Shown: positions 17,414 through 26,375 of the stretch, one piece after another
Layout of the letters: each line of letters starts with the position of its first letter
Position numbering within the stretch: the first letter of the stretch is position 1
Assembly: GCA_949288955.1 (NCBI GenBank)
Contig: CASEMS010000013.1
Coordinates: 1-51,044 of the forward strand
Direction: 5' to 3'
Length of the DNA stretch: 51,044 nt
Source of the DNA: an uncultured Lentisphaeraceae bacterium
GTDB lineage: Bacteria; Verrucomicrobiota; Kiritimatiellia; RFP12; DVOR01
Notes under the pieces: generated by a model
The model's input: only the letters and a program-made list of their open reading frames with translations
Databases searched by the model: none
Told to the model about the DNA's origin: nothing
Translations under genes and position numbers: made by a program

Positions 17414-17481
17414 AAAGGGGGCGGGCAAACGATCATGGCAGAAATCCGTCAGGTCATTCAAGCCCTTCCCCGGCCCTTCCA

Positions 17482-17547
17482 GGATCAGGGGCTGATCCAC
17501 TCCGAGTCAGCGGCCGATCCTCCCCGAGTCAGGGGCTGATCCAAAGT
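17482..17547 (-). repeat. 22-bp palindromic repeat array B (3 units)
   Basis: Units at 17482, 17504 and 17526, in the inverted orientation relative to array A. Cores are TCAGGGGCTGA, TCAGCGGCCGA and TCAGGGGCTGA. The array lies between the divergent aroA and the 17637 gene and runs directly into TTATCAACA (17547-17555), one mismatch from a DnaA box. Confidence 0.88.
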
Positions 17548-17578
17548 TATCAACAACGGTGCGCGGGGGCGGTCATTC

Positions 17579-17587
17579 TGTTATACT
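17579..17587 (+). promoter_or_regulatory. Promoter of the 17637 gene, extended -10
   Basis: TG-T-TATACT with no -35. The leader is about 43 nt and ends in AAAAGGAG shortly before the ATG. Confidence 0.6.
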
Positions 17588-17636
17588 CCAAGCAAAGTAG
17601 GGCGTTCGGTCGTTTCTTCCGCCCAAAAGGAGTCCC

Positions 17637-19667
17637 ATGCGCACGCTTGCTTTGATGTTGTTTGGCCTTTGCGCGGCGTCCCTCTCGGCCGCCCATCGGT
17701 TTGCCATCCTTCCATCCGACGACGCGGCCGGGGCCGAAATCGCCCAAGAACCGGTATTGCGCGGGGCGTGGATGCCGTGGCTGAATGTGTGGGAGGCCAT
17801 CGTGCCGCCTTTCGCGGAGCCGGAATGGGTGCGGGCGGTGGTCGCGAAGGAGGATGCCCTCGTCGGCGTTTCGGGGGATGGTCTGGGCATTTGGGCGCCC
17901 GCTGGGCGGCTGACGCCATTGGTCGGAGCGCTGTTGGACAATGAACCGCGCTTGGTTGTGCGTGAGGAGGGCGGCGCGGTGCGTGCCGTAGCCTTCCCGC
18001 CCAAGCCGAAGGAGGCGCCAGCGTGCCTTTTCTTCGCCGGCGCGACGACGGATCCACTGCTTGGCGGTCAGAATCGAGTGCGGCAGGAGGATGCCTGTTT
18101 CCTGCCCCTCTGGGTGGACAATCTGCTTGGGAAACCCTCGCGATCGCCGCGTGCGCGGGAGGCATTCAAGGGCGCCTCGCGGTCGGGTCGTGCCGCGTTC
18201 GCGCGACGTTACGGGCGGGAGCAACGGGCGCTCGCGCGGGAACGGTTGGGGTTGGGCGCGGAGGCCACGGTGGGCGACCTCGTCCGTGCGCTTCGGGCAC
18301 GGTTGGGGGAGGTGGACCCGCCGCCGTTGCCCGAGACGGTCTGCCGCCTTTCCCTGACAAACGACGTCCTCACCCTCCGCCTCGCCAATCCCACGCGGCG
18401 GCCCTTCACCGTCGCCTCCTTGCCGGAGGCCTGCCTGCGCGGGGAGGCCCCGAATGCCGGTTTCGAGATCGGCGAGCCCCTCTTCTGGCCGGATGAGCCC
18501 CCGTGGCTGAAGGAGGCCTTCTGCCTTGCGCCCGGGGAGACGCGCGAGATCCGGTTCCGTCTCGTGGAGGAACCGAACAACCACGGCTATGACACGACGC
18601 TCTCCATCGTCGCGCCTGTCCTCTTCGACGGTGCCTGGCACGCGCTTCGCTTCGCGGAGCGGCTCCCCGGCAGGTGCGTCGTTGATTTGGAACCCGTCCG
18701 GGAATCGGGCGGAGCGCGTGTGCTGACCTTGGCGCGGACGGTGCCGGAGGGGTGGCGCGTCGCGCCGATGCCCAAGGGATTGCTGTCGGTGCGTTTTGCG
18801 GATTGCGCTCCCCTCGACGTGCCTGGCAGGCTGGAGTTCGCGACGCAGGCGGAGGGGCCGATCGTGCTTGCGGTGGAGGAGGCGTCCGCGCCGCAGACGC
18901 TTCCCGCCACGGGGCAGGCTTTGCTTCCCGGCCGCACAACGCTTCTCCCGGGGATGTCGGTCATCCCGGTCGTTGCCATGGGGCCCGAGGCCCGGGCCTT
19001 GGCCAGCCTTGGGCGCCCCTTCACCGCCACCTTCGATGCCTATGCGCTCGACTCGAAGGGACAGGTCGCCTATCCGCTCCATGCGTCGCGCACCTATGCC
19101 GTGCCCTCGGAGGCGGAGATCCGCGACGCATTGGCCGCGAGGCATCCGCCGCGTACCGTGCGGTCCCCCGATAATCCGGGACGGCTGTGGGTGCCCTCCT
19201 CCTACGCCCTCTTCAAAGAAACGCCGCAATTGGAGCCGGGATGGGTGGCGATGAGGCTCCAAGGGGAGACCCTGACCCTCACCTTCACGAACCGATCCTC
19301 CCGAGACCTCGACGTCTCCGGTCTGCCGGCCTACTTCAGTCGCACCGACGATGTGGTGCGTCTGGGGGATGCGGTGCTGCCGCTCGATGTCACGCTGACC
19401 CGCGTTCTCATTCCCACCAATCTCCCCACTTCCTTCACGCTCGCGCCGGGGGAGAGCCGAACCTTCCGCTGGACGGTGAGGGGCCTCGCCCAAGACCGCG
19501 CACACGCCGAAGCCGCGGTGCTCCGTTTCTGCGACGTGCTCTGCTTGGACGACGACCTCTTCGTCTGCCGTGTGGAATGCCCCCTCTTCCTGACCTCCCA
19601 CGACGCCTTCCGCCTAATCCCCCTCCCCATCCCCTCCCCCACGCACGCCACCTCCCAATCCGAGTGA
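17637..19667 (+). CDS. Secreted protein with duplicated beta-sandwich domains, function unknown
   Basis: A 676-aa protein with a clear signal peptide (MRTLALMLFGLCAASLSAA). I do not recognise the family. Two stretches are internal repeats: one near residues 235-310 (CRLSLTNDVLTLRLANP ... CLAPGETREIRFRL) and one near 535-625 (LQGETLTLTFTNRSSRDLDV ... FTLAPGESRTFRWTV). Both have the look of Ig-like or CARDB-like beta sandwiches, each ending in an APGE-T/S-R strand. Between them is a further beta-rich segment. No catalytic motif is visible. It is probably an envelope or surface protein. It is single-gene, with its own promoter and repeat arrays on both sides. Confidence 0.7.
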   Translation: MRTLALMLFGLCAASLSAAHRFAILPSDDAAGAEIAQEPVLRGAWMPWLNVWEAIVPPFAEPEWVRAVVAKEDALVGVSGDGLGIWAPAGRLTPLVGALLDNEPRLVVREEGGAVRAVAFPPKPKEAPACLFFAGATTDPLLGGQNRVRQEDACFLPLWVDNLLGKPSRSPRAREAFKGASRSGRAAFARRYGREQRALARERLGLGAEATVGDLVRALRARLGEVDPPPLPETVCRLSLTNDVLTLRLANPTRRPFTVASLPEACLRGEAPNAGFEIGEPLFWPDEPPWLKEAFCLAPGETREIRFRLVEEPNNHGYDTTLSIVAPVLFDGAWHALRFAERLPGRCVVDLEPVRESGGARVLTLARTVPEGWRVAPMPKGLLSVRFADCAPLDVPGRLEFATQAEGPIVLAVEEASAPQTLPATGQALLPGRTTLLPGMSVIPVVAMGPEARALASLGRPFTATFDAYALDSKGQVAYPLHASRTYAVPSEAEIRDALAARHPPRTVRSPDNPGRLWVPSSYALFKETPQLEPGWVAMRLQGETLTLTFTNRSSRDLDVSGLPAYFSRTDDVVRLGDAVLPLDVTLTRVLIPTNLPTSFTLAPGESRTFRWTVRGLAQDRAHAEAAVLRFCDVLCLDDDLFVCRVECPLFLTSHDAFRLIPLPIPSPTHATSQSE

Positions 19668-19698
19668 ACCCATGCCCCACCTACCGCCACGCCTCATC

Positions 19699-19808
19699 GC
19701 CTCAGCCGCCGATGCATGGCGGATTAGCGGCTAATCCATTGAGACTCGGCCGCTGATCCTCCTCGCGTCAGCGGCTGATCGACCTTGCATCAGCCGCTGA
19801 GGCACGGG
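19699..19808. repeat. 22-bp palindromic repeat array C (5 units)
   Basis: Units start at 19699, 19721, 19743, 19765 and 19787. They include the perfect dyads ATTAGCGGCTAAT, TCAGCGGCTGA and TCAGCCGCTGA. It lies in the 155-bp gap between two convergent genes, so it cannot be a promoter element for either; a terminator role would be possible, but there is no T run. Confidence 0.88.
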
Positions 19809-19822
19809 GCAACGGCGGCGGG

Positions 19823-21421
19823 TCAGGGGAGGGTCTCGGCCTTGGCGTCGGCGAGGAGGTGGGTGGCGGGGTCGAAGGTCAGGCCGATGAGGGTGACGGT
19901 GGCCTTGCCGTCGAGGTAAGGGACGGCGTAGCCTTTGTCGCGGATCTGGGCGAGGGCTTCGTCGGCGGAGCCGCCGACCTTGAGCTCGAAGACGAAGACC
20001 TGGCCGGGGGCGCGGGCGACGAGGTCGGCGCGGCCGTGGGATTGGCGGTCCTCGGCGGTGACGTCGAACTTGGCGGAGACGAGGAGGGTGTAGAGGAGGC
20101 GTTGGTAGGAGGATTCGTGGACGTGGGCCTCGGTGGGGCCGTAGGGCAGATGCGCGTAGAGGGGGCGCAGGAGGCCGAAGAAGGTGGGGAAGTCGCGGGC
20201 GGACAGCGCGGCGCGGAGCTCGACGAGAAAGCCTCCGGAGACGGCGTCCTCGCCGGCCTCGGTGAGGATGGTCTTGGCGACGAGGTTGAGGAGGTCGCGG
20301 CGCACTTCCTCGTCGGGCACGCCGAGGATGTAGCAGCCTTGGTCGTCATAGTCGCGGATGGTGAGGTAGCCGGACTGGTAGAGGAGGGCGATGGGGTTGA
20401 TGTTGGCGAGGCCGGCGGCGTCGAAGATGGTCTCGTCCGTGACGGTGATGGCCTCGTAGTCGCGCTCCAGGAGGGGCGTGCCTTTGAGGTAGTTCATGAG
20501 GACGGAGGCGTGGCCGGTCTGCGTCCAGGTGGCGGTGAAGCGGGGGCGTTGGCGATAGAGCGTCTGCGCGATGGCGTAGGGGTTGTAGACGGTGGTCGCG
20601 CAGTCCGGGGAGAAGCGGTAGCCGTTGTACCAGCGGTGGAGTTGCTCGCGGTAGGCCTCGTAGGAAAGGCCCATGACCTCGGCGTGCTCGCGGAGGAGCG
20701 GGGCGAAGTAGAGATCCAGCTCCTGGTCGGTGTAGCCGAAGAGCGTGGCGTAGCGGCGGTCGAAGGAGAGGTCGACGATGTTGTTGAGGGCGGAGAAGAC
20801 GGAGAGCTGGGTGAACTTCGAGACGCCGGTCATCATCATGAAGCGGATGACACCCACGTTCTCCTTGAGCTGACCATAGAAGGCGGCCATGTGGGCGCGG
20901 ATGGCCTCCGCCTTCGCGGGGTCGTCGAGCGCATGGCCGACGGGCGCGTCGTACTCGTCGATGAGCACCACGACCTGCCCGGATTCATGCGTGGCGGCGA
21001 GCGATTTGAGCGCCTGATCGAAGTTCGCCCCCGGCGTCTTCGCCCCGTCATAGGGTTGCCCCGCAGCCTCAAGCACAGAGGTGACGCGGCTTTGGAAGTC
21101 CAGATCGAACCGTTCCAGCGTGGACGTGTCAATCGCGGCGAAGCTGAAATGGAGGACGGGATAAGGCTTGAAGGGGTAGTCGGTCTTGCTGATGGCGAGC
21201 CCCTCGAAGAGGGCGCGGTCGCCCTGGAAGATGGATTTGAGGGTGGAGATCATCAGCGACTTGCCGAAGCGCCGCGGGCGGGAGATGAAGAAGAACTTGC
21301 TGTTGGGGTTGCGCACCAATTGGTAGAGCCACTCCGTCTTGTCCACGTAGATGGCCTTGTTCCCCCGCATCTCACGGAAGTCATAGGTGTTCAGCGCGAT
21401 GTCGTCCCGGGTAACCTGCAT
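19823..21421 (-). CDS. AAA-ATPase-like protein with C-terminal PD-(D/E)XK domain
   Basis: A 532-aa protein of the AAA-ATPase_like / PDDEXK_9 family common in gut and host-associated bacteria. The N-terminus has the family opener NTYDFREMRGNKAIYVDKTE. The P-loop is RPRRFGKSLM and Walker B is VVLIDEYDAPV. The middle includes SALNNIVDLSFDRRYATLFG and LHRWYNGYRFS. The C-terminal nuclease-like domain has GRADLVARAPGQVFVFELK, with the D ... E-x-K catalytic pattern intact. Role unproven; members are often numerous and mobile in genomes. The start is at MQVTRDD; frame open further upstream overlaps rnhC and has shadow-like composition. Confidence 0.83.
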   Translation of the reverse strand: MQVTRDDIALNTYDFREMRGNKAIYVDKTEWLYQLVRNPNSKFFFISRPRRFGKSLMISTLKSIFQGDRALFEGLAISKTDYPFKPYPVLHFSFAAIDTSTLERFDLDFQSRVTSVLEAAGQPYDGAKTPGANFDQALKSLAATHESGQVVVLIDEYDAPVGHALDDPAKAEAIRAHMAAFYGQLKENVGVIRFMMMTGVSKFTQLSVFSALNNIVDLSFDRRYATLFGYTDQELDLYFAPLLREHAEVMGLSYEAYREQLHRWYNGYRFSPDCATTVYNPYAIAQTLYRQRPRFTATWTQTGHASVLMNYLKGTPLLERDYEAITVTDETIFDAAGLANINPIALLYQSGYLTIRDYDDQGCYILGVPDEEVRRDLLNLVAKTILTEAGEDAVSGGFLVELRAALSARDFPTFFGLLRPLYAHLPYGPTEAHVHESSYQRLLYTLLVSAKFDVTAEDRQSHGRADLVARAPGQVFVFELKVGGSADEALAQIRDKGYAVPYLDGKATVTLIGLTFDPATHLLADAKAETLP

Positions 21422-21446
21422 GGGCGTCTCCTCCTTCGTCCCTGAC

Positions 21447-21455
21447 AGTATAACA
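21447..21455 (-). promoter_or_regulatory. Promoter of the AAA-nuclease gene, extended -10
   Basis: TG-T-TATACT on the minus strand, in the gap between rnhC and this gene, with no clear -35. A GGAGGAG ribosome binding site follows in the leader. Confidence 0.6.
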
Positions 21456-21477
21456 AAAGGGCGCGGAACGGATGGGA

Positions 21478-22398
21478 TCAGGGTTGGGCGAGGGCTTCGT
21501 GGACGGTCTTGAAGTGGCACTTGGCGAAGTCGGGGAGGCAGTCGGGGCCTTTGGCGCGGATGAGGGCGGCGAGGGTCTGGGGGACTTTGGGACCGGCGCC
21601 TTTGGGGAGTTCCATGCCGGCCTGCTCGGAGAGCTTGCGGAGCTCGGTGACGAAGACGTCGCGGGCGAGGACGGAGGCGGCGGCGACGGCGATGTCGCGC
21701 TCGGCTTTGTGCATCTGCTCGACTTTGAGGGCGCGGCCGCGGGCCATGAGTGCGCGGTTGATGGTGGCCTCGGTCTTGGCGAATTGGTCGACGACGGCGC
21801 GCTCGCAGTCTGGCCGTTGCTCGGCGAGGGTCTCGATGGCGCGGGCGTGGCACCAGGCAAGGAGGCGGTTGACGTTGGGGATCTTGGCGTAGAGGCGGTT
21901 GTAGGTGGGGGGACGGAGGAGGACGAAAGCGCAGTTGCGGCGGCCAAGGAGTTTGCGGATCTCGGCGGCGAGTTTCTGGATTTGGCCGTCGGCGATGGTC
22001 TTGGAGTCGCGGACGCCGAGGTCGGCGAGGCGTTTGCCGGTGGTTTCGTCGATGAAGGCGGCGACGGTGATGAGGGGGCCGAAGATGTCGCCCTTGCCGC
22101 TTTCGTCGGTGCCCATGTGGGGGGCGTAGAGGGTGGGGTCGAGGGCCTCCTCGTAGCCAAGGGTGGCGGCCTTGAGGACGAGCGGTTCGAGGGTGAAGAG
22201 GACGAAGTCCTGCGCCTCCTTGCCCTGCACGACGAGCTTGCCGGAGGTGTAGAGCATGACGGTGAGCTTAGGCCCACGGAGCGCCAACGTGGTGTAGGGG
22301 GCCTGGACGCGCCGAAGCGCGCTCATGCCGGCGGTGACGTCCTCAAGCGTCCGCGCCTGCTCGGGGGTGAGGGTGTAGGTGAAAAGGGTCTTGTCCAT
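21478..22398 (-). CDS. rnhC: Ribonuclease HIII
   Basis: A 306-aa enzyme that cleaves RNA in RNA-DNA hybrids. The N-terminal TBP-like substrate-binding domain occupies about residues 1-90 (LRGPKLTVMLYTSGKLVVQG), which sets RNase HIII apart from HII. The catalytic domain starts with GTDESGKGDIFGPL, with its metal-binding D and E. DSKTIADGQIQ, AERDIAVAAASVLARDVF and the histidine-containing C-terminus follow. It is 10 bp after pyrB and appears to be co-transcribed with argF and pyrB. Confidence 0.93.
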   Translation of the reverse strand: MDKTLFTYTLTPEQARTLEDVTAGMSALRRVQAPYTTLALRGPKLTVMLYTSGKLVVQGKEAQDFVLFTLEPLVLKAATLGYEEALDPTLYAPHMGTDESGKGDIFGPLITVAAFIDETTGKRLADLGVRDSKTIADGQIQKLAAEIRKLLGRRNCAFVLLRPPTYNRLYAKIPNVNRLLAWCHARAIETLAEQRPDCERAVVDQFAKTEATINRALMARGRALKVEQMHKAERDIAVAAASVLARDVFVTELRKLSEQAGMELPKGAGPKVPQTLAALIRAKGPDCLPDFAKCHFKTVHEALAQP

Positions 22399-22408
22399 GG
22401 CCGACACG

Positions 22409-23506
22409 TCAGGGCGCGGTGGGCTTGGGATGGGCGACGTAATAGTCGTCGATGACGGAGGCTTGGCCGAAGGTGGCGGCGATGAGCGCGGCCCGCACCC
22501 ACATCCCATTGCGCATCTGGCGCCAGTATTTGGCGCGGGGGTCGCGGTCCAACGCGGTGGAGATCTCGTCGCGGCGAGGGAGGGGGTGGAGGATGGCGGC
22601 GTTGGGGCGCATGAGGGCGGCCTCGTCGGGGCCGAGCTTGAAGGTGGAGGTGTCGATCCGCGCGCTCTCGCCGCTGGCGGTGTCCCACTCATCCTGGATG
22701 CGGGTCATGTAGACGGCATCGGCCTCGGGGAGCCAACGGCGCAGGTCGTGGGAGACCTCGTAGGTGACGCAGCGGCGACGCAGCATCTCCAGGATGTCGT
22801 CCTTGATCTGCAATTCGCGGGGCGCGACGAAGATTTGGCGGACGTCGCTGAACCGGGTAAGTAGGTAGGAGAGCGAGCGGACGGTGCGGCCGCGGAGGAG
22901 ATCGCCCACGAAGACGACGGTTTTGCCGTCGATGCCGCCCTGGGTCTCGAAGGAGCGGACAAGCGTGTAGATGTCGAGGAGCGCCTGGGTGGGGTGTTGG
23001 TCTTTGCCGGAGCCGGCGTTGATGATGGGGATGTTGCGCTCGGAGTTGCCGAGCACCCAGGCCATGCGCTCGGCGAGACCTCGGGCGGGGGAGCGCATGA
23101 TGACGAGATCGAAGTAGGAGGAGAAGGTGCGCACGGAGTCTTCCTGGCTCTCGCCCTTGAGCTCGCTGCTGGTGGAGGCGTCGCGGACGGAGCCGGTGCG
23201 CATCCCGAGGATCTCGCAGGCGGAGAGGTGGGAGAGGAAGGTGCGGCTGCTCGGCTGGGAGAAATAGAGCATCGCGCGCTTGTGGCTGAGGAGCGAGGCC
23301 AGGAAGAGCGCGCCCTCGCGGCGTTTGGCGATGCGGCGGATCTTGGTGGCGAGGTCGCAGAGCCGCTCCAAGAGCGGGCGGCTGAACTGTTGGGCGAAGA
23401 GGGTGTGGAAAGGCATCCCGTCGTCCTGCATGAGATACGGGGCCTTCTCGCGGAGCGGGAGCGCCTCGAAGGCCTCCCAGGTGAGCGTGGTGATGTCCTT
23501 TTGCAT
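22409..23506 (-). CDS. pyrB: Aspartate carbamoyltransferase catalytic subunit
   Basis: A 365-aa enzyme that makes carbamoyl-aspartate, the first committed step of pyrimidine synthesis. The carbamoyl-phosphate site appears as SQPSSRTFLSHLSA (S-x-R-T core), and the aspartate site as GSGKDQHPTQALLDIYT, VGDLLRGRTVRSL and HPLPRRDEI. It is longer than E. coli PyrB (311 aa) by an N-terminal extension and internal inserts. No regulatory pyrI gene is next to it. It lies 16 bp after argF, its paralogue for arginine synthesis. Confidence 0.9.
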   Translation of the reverse strand: MQKDITTLTWEAFEALPLREKAPYLMQDDGMPFHTLFAQQFSRPLLERLCDLATKIRRIAKRREGALFLASLLSHKRAMLYFSQPSSRTFLSHLSACEILGMRTGSVRDASTSSELKGESQEDSVRTFSSYFDLVIMRSPARGLAERMAWVLGNSERNIPIINAGSGKDQHPTQALLDIYTLVRSFETQGGIDGKTVVFVGDLLRGRTVRSLSYLLTRFSDVRQIFVAPRELQIKDDILEMLRRRCVTYEVSHDLRRWLPEADAVYMTRIQDEWDTASGESARIDTSTFKLGPDEAALMRPNAAILHPLPRRDEISTALDRDPRAKYWRQMRNGMWVRAALIAATFGQASVIDDYYVAHPKPTAP

Positions 23507-23522
23507 GGCGCGGCTCCCTCTC

Positions 23523-24527
23523 TCAGAACCCGGGCTCGCGGCAGAGGGCGGAGACGTAGAGGGCCTTGATGGTGTGCATCCGGTTCTCCGCCTCGTCGAA
23601 GACCTTGGAGAAGGGCGCCTCGAAGACCTCGTCGGTTACCTCCAGGGCACCCGTCTCGCGCGAGACGTCGGTGTTCGCGTCGTGGAAGGCGGGGAGGCAG
23701 TGGAGGAAGATGAGCGCGCCGCCCAGGTTGCCCGTTGCCTCGCAGAGGGCCGCGTTCACCTGATAAGGACGCAGGAGGGCCAGGCGCTCGGCCTTCTTGT
23801 CCTCCTCGCCCATGCTCACCCAGACGTCGGTGTAAAGCACGTTGGCGCCCTTCACGCCCGCCTTCGGGTCGGTCTCCACACGCACCGTGCAGCCGTTGCG
23901 GGAGGCGATGGCGCGCGCCTCGCCCACCAACGCCTCGGAGGGGAAGAGCGCGCGCGGCGTGACGTTCACGAAGTTGATGCCCGCCTTGGCGCAGCCCATC
24001 ATGAGGCTGTTGGCCACGTTGTTGCGGCCATCGCCCACATAGGCCATCGTCTTGCCGCGCACGTCGCCGAAGGCCTCGCGCATCGTCATCATGTCCGCCA
24101 GGAACTGGGTCGGGTGGCTTTCGTCGGTGAGGCCGTTCCAGACCGGCACGCCGCTGCGCGCCGCCAAGGTCTCCACCGTGCTCTGCCGGAAACCGCGGAA
24201 GAGGATGCCGTCGAAGAGCCGCCCCAGCACCCGCGCCGAGTCGGCCACCGATTCCTTCACGCCGAAGTGCGTGTCGTGCCCCGTGAGGAACTCCGCGTTG
24301 CCGCCCTCGTCGCGCACCGCGATGGCCGCCGAGTTGCGCGTGCGGGTGGAGCTCTTCTCGAAGATGAGCGCGATGTTCATCCGCCGGAGCAGCTCCCCGC
24401 GGATCCCCGCCTTCCGGCGCGCCTTCAGCGCGATCGCCAGCTCCACCATATAGGCCAGCTCCGCGTCCGACAACGAGCGGATGTTCAGCAACGAACGCCC
24501 CAGCAACGCATGGTCCAACTCAAACAT
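23523..24527 (-). CDS. argF: Ornithine carbamoyltransferase
   Basis: A 334-aa enzyme that makes citrulline from ornithine and carbamoyl phosphate in arginine synthesis. The carbamoyl-phosphate loop is FEKSSTRTRNSAAIAV, the second substrate site has HPTQFLADMMTMRE, and the ornithine-side motif is HCLPAFHD. The start has an AAAGGAAA site. With pyrB directly after it, the two enzymes that compete for carbamoyl phosphate would be made from one mRNA. Confidence 0.93.
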   Translation of the reverse strand: MFELDHALLGRSLLNIRSLSDAELAYMVELAIALKARRKAGIRGELLRRMNIALIFEKSSTRTRNSAAIAVRDEGGNAEFLTGHDTHFGVKESVADSARVLGRLFDGILFRGFRQSTVETLAARSGVPVWNGLTDESHPTQFLADMMTMREAFGDVRGKTMAYVGDGRNNVANSLMMGCAKAGINFVNVTPRALFPSEALVGEARAIASRNGCTVRVETDPKAGVKGANVLYTDVWVSMGEEDKKAERLALLRPYQVNAALCEATGNLGGALIFLHCLPAFHDANTDVSRETGALEVTDEVFEAPFSKVFDEAENRMHTIKALYVSALCREPGF

Positions 24528-24550
24528 CTTGGTTTCCTTTCTGTCCGCCT

Positions 24551-24559
24551 ATTCTACCA
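24551..24559 (-). promoter_or_regulatory. argF-pyrB-rnhC promoter, extended -10
   Basis: TG-G-TAGAAT on the minus strand, packed into the 35-bp gap between the upstream fusion gene and argF. No ARG-box-like dyad was seen. Confidence 0.5.
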
Positions 24560-24562
24560 TAT

Positions 24563-26248
24563 TCACTCGGCGAAGAAACGGGCCAAGGCCGGCAGTCCCG
24601 CCCGTTGCGCCAAGGCCGCCGCCCGCCGCCGCGCCACCGGCACATAGGCCAGGAAGCGGCGCTGCCCCACCGAAGCCAGCCGATGGTAGGCGCCGATCGC
24701 CTGCGTCAGCCGTTGCACCCCGGCCAAGGGCAGCACGCGCGCCAACCCCTCCTCCGCGCGCCCCGACGCCTCCGCGTAGGCCCGCACCGCCGCCCGCTCC
24801 ACGGCCTCGCCCCACGCCACGTAAGGGTCGTAGAGGAAACTGGCCAAATCATAGGCCGCCGCCCCGCGGCGCATCCCCTGGAAGTCGATGACCCACGGCC
24901 GTTTGGCGTGCCACAGGATGTTGCTGCTCTGGAAGTCCCGGTGCACCAACACCGTCGGCTCCGCCAGCAACGCCTCCCGCACCTGCGCCAGCTCCTCCCG
25001 CGCTGCCGCCGGGAAGGCCCCCGCGAACTGCTCGTGCAGCCCCACCTCCCAGCCATACAACGCCGCGTCGAAGGGCGGCTCCAGGGGCAACGCCCCCACC
25101 TCCGCCCGATGGAAGGCCGCCAGCAGCCCCATCACCTGCCCCAACGCCGGCGAACGGTGCGCGTGCCCCGAATGGTCGCACCCCGGATGGTCGCACGCCA
25201 CGTCCTCCCCGATCCGCTCTGCCAGCCGATCCAACGTGACATCCCCCAGGTCTTCCATTATTAGAAGGTTCGGCAGATCCGCCACCACCCGCGGCACCGC
25301 CACGCCGGCCTTCGCCAAGGCCCGCGCGCACGCCGCGTAACGCACGTTCTCCGCGCGCCCCTCCGTCTCATAGGCGATGGCGATCACGCTCCGCCGCGCC
25401 CCCACCAGCCGCCAGAAGGCCCGCTTGCTCCCCCGCGCCCCCAACGGCGCCACGATGGTCTCCCCCGCCTTCCACCTCAGCGCCTCCAGCGCCTGCGCCA
25501 CCGCCGGCGGCTGCGCGTCCTCCGCGCCCGCCGCGTAACGCGCCAGGGAGGGCAGGCGCCGGGCGTCGCGATGCGCCGCCACGTAGGCTTCCGGCGTTCC
25601 CGCGTCGTTCCAATACGCCCCCTTCGCCAACGCGCCGCGCACGAAACGCCCCGCCCACGCCGCCCGCTCGAAGGCGTCCACCACCGAGCAGACCTTCTGC
25701 TCCGGCAGGAAGCCGATCACCTCCGGCGACAGCAGGCTCACCCCCGTGAAGGTGAAGGTGCGCTCCACCCCGGGCGTCGGTGACCGCCAGCACGTTACGC
25801 GCCCCGCGTAATCCATCTCCACCGTCCGCGGGCCGCGCTTCGGCTCCAGCCACGCCGCGCCGAAGCGCCCCGACGCCTCGAAGGCCTCCTCGATCGCCCC
25901 CGGCCCCACGTCGAAGGCCACGTCCCCGTTCACCAACCAGAAGGGCCGCCCACGCAGAAAAGGCGCGAGCCCACGCAGCGCCCCGCCCGTCCCCAACCGC
26001 TCCGGCTCCTCCAGCACCCGCACCTTGGCCGCGCCGCCCCACCCCTCCGCGAAGGCCCGCACCTGCTCCCCCAGCCAATGCGCGTTCACGAAGACCTCGC
26101 GCACGCCCCACGCCTCCAAGGCCGCCAACGTGTGCCCCAGCAACGGCCGGTTCCACAACGGCGCGAGCGGCTTCGGCACCGCCAACGTCATCGGCCGCAA
26201 CCGTTCCCCCAGCCCCGCGCAAAGCACAAACGCCACATCCGTCACCAT
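24563..26248 (-). CDS. Fused MurNAc-1-P uridylyltransferase and amino-sugar kinase (MurU-AmgK-like)
   Basis: A 561-aa two-domain protein. Residues 1 to about 230 are a sugar-1-phosphate nucleotidyltransferase: LCAGLGERLRPMT, the PKPLAPLWNRPLL motif, FWLVNGDVAFD (metal aspartate) and YWNDAGTPEAY. Residues from about 250 onward form an aminoglycoside-phosphotransferase/choline-kinase-like domain: VLVHRDFQSSNIL with catalytic D438 and VIDFQGMRRG with metal-binding D455. In Pseudomonas, MurU and AmgK are separate enzymes of peptidoglycan recycling (MurNAc to MurNAc-1-P to UDP-MurNAc). Here both activities seem joined in one chain, in the order opposite to the reactions. A Cys/His-rich insertion (DHPGCDHSGHAH) in the kinase is unexplained. 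Substrate is inferred; another hexose is possible. Confidence 0.8.
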   Translation of the reverse strand: MVTDVAFVLCAGLGERLRPMTLAVPKPLAPLWNRPLLGHTLAALEAWGVREVFVNAHWLGEQVRAFAEGWGGAAKVRVLEEPERLGTGGALRGLAPFLRGRPFWLVNGDVAFDVGPGAIEEAFEASGRFGAAWLEPKRGPRTVEMDYAGRVTCWRSPTPGVERTFTFTGVSLLSPEVIGFLPEQKVCSVVDAFERAAWAGRFVRGALAKGAYWNDAGTPEAYVAAHRDARRLPSLARYAAGAEDAQPPAVAQALEALRWKAGETIVAPLGARGSKRAFWRLVGARRSVIAIAYETEGRAENVRYAACARALAKAGVAVPRVVADLPNLLIMEDLGDVTLDRLAERIGEDVACDHPGCDHSGHAHRSPALGQVMGLLAAFHRAEVGALPLEPPFDAALYGWEVGLHEQFAGAFPAAAREELAQVREALLAEPTVLVHRDFQSSNILWHAKRPWVIDFQGMRRGAAAYDLASFLYDPYVAWGEAVERAAVRAYAEASGRAEEGLARVLPLAGVQRLTQAIGAYHRLASVGQRRFLAYVPVARRRAAALAQRAGLPALARFFAE

Positions 26249-26338
26249 CGCCGACGCCTTTCCTCAAACGAGGGAGACCCGTGGGCACGCCACGGACCTC
26301 CCTCCGGTCTTCCACGTTCTCACAAAAACCATGCGCGT

Positions 26339-26347
26339 ATGCTATCA
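26339..26347 (-). promoter_or_regulatory. Possible promoter of the MurU-AmgK fusion
   Basis: TG-A-TAGCAT on the minus strand, about 90 bp before the start codon, four of six matches to the -10. Confidence 0.33.
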
Positions 26348-26375
26348 CACCGAGAGGAAAAACGCCTGCCTTCCA

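Noticed and set aside
19823..21853. Upstream extension of the AAA-nuclease gene
   Set aside because: The extra 144 codons run into rnhC and have no domain; promoter, ribosome site and family start agree on 21421.
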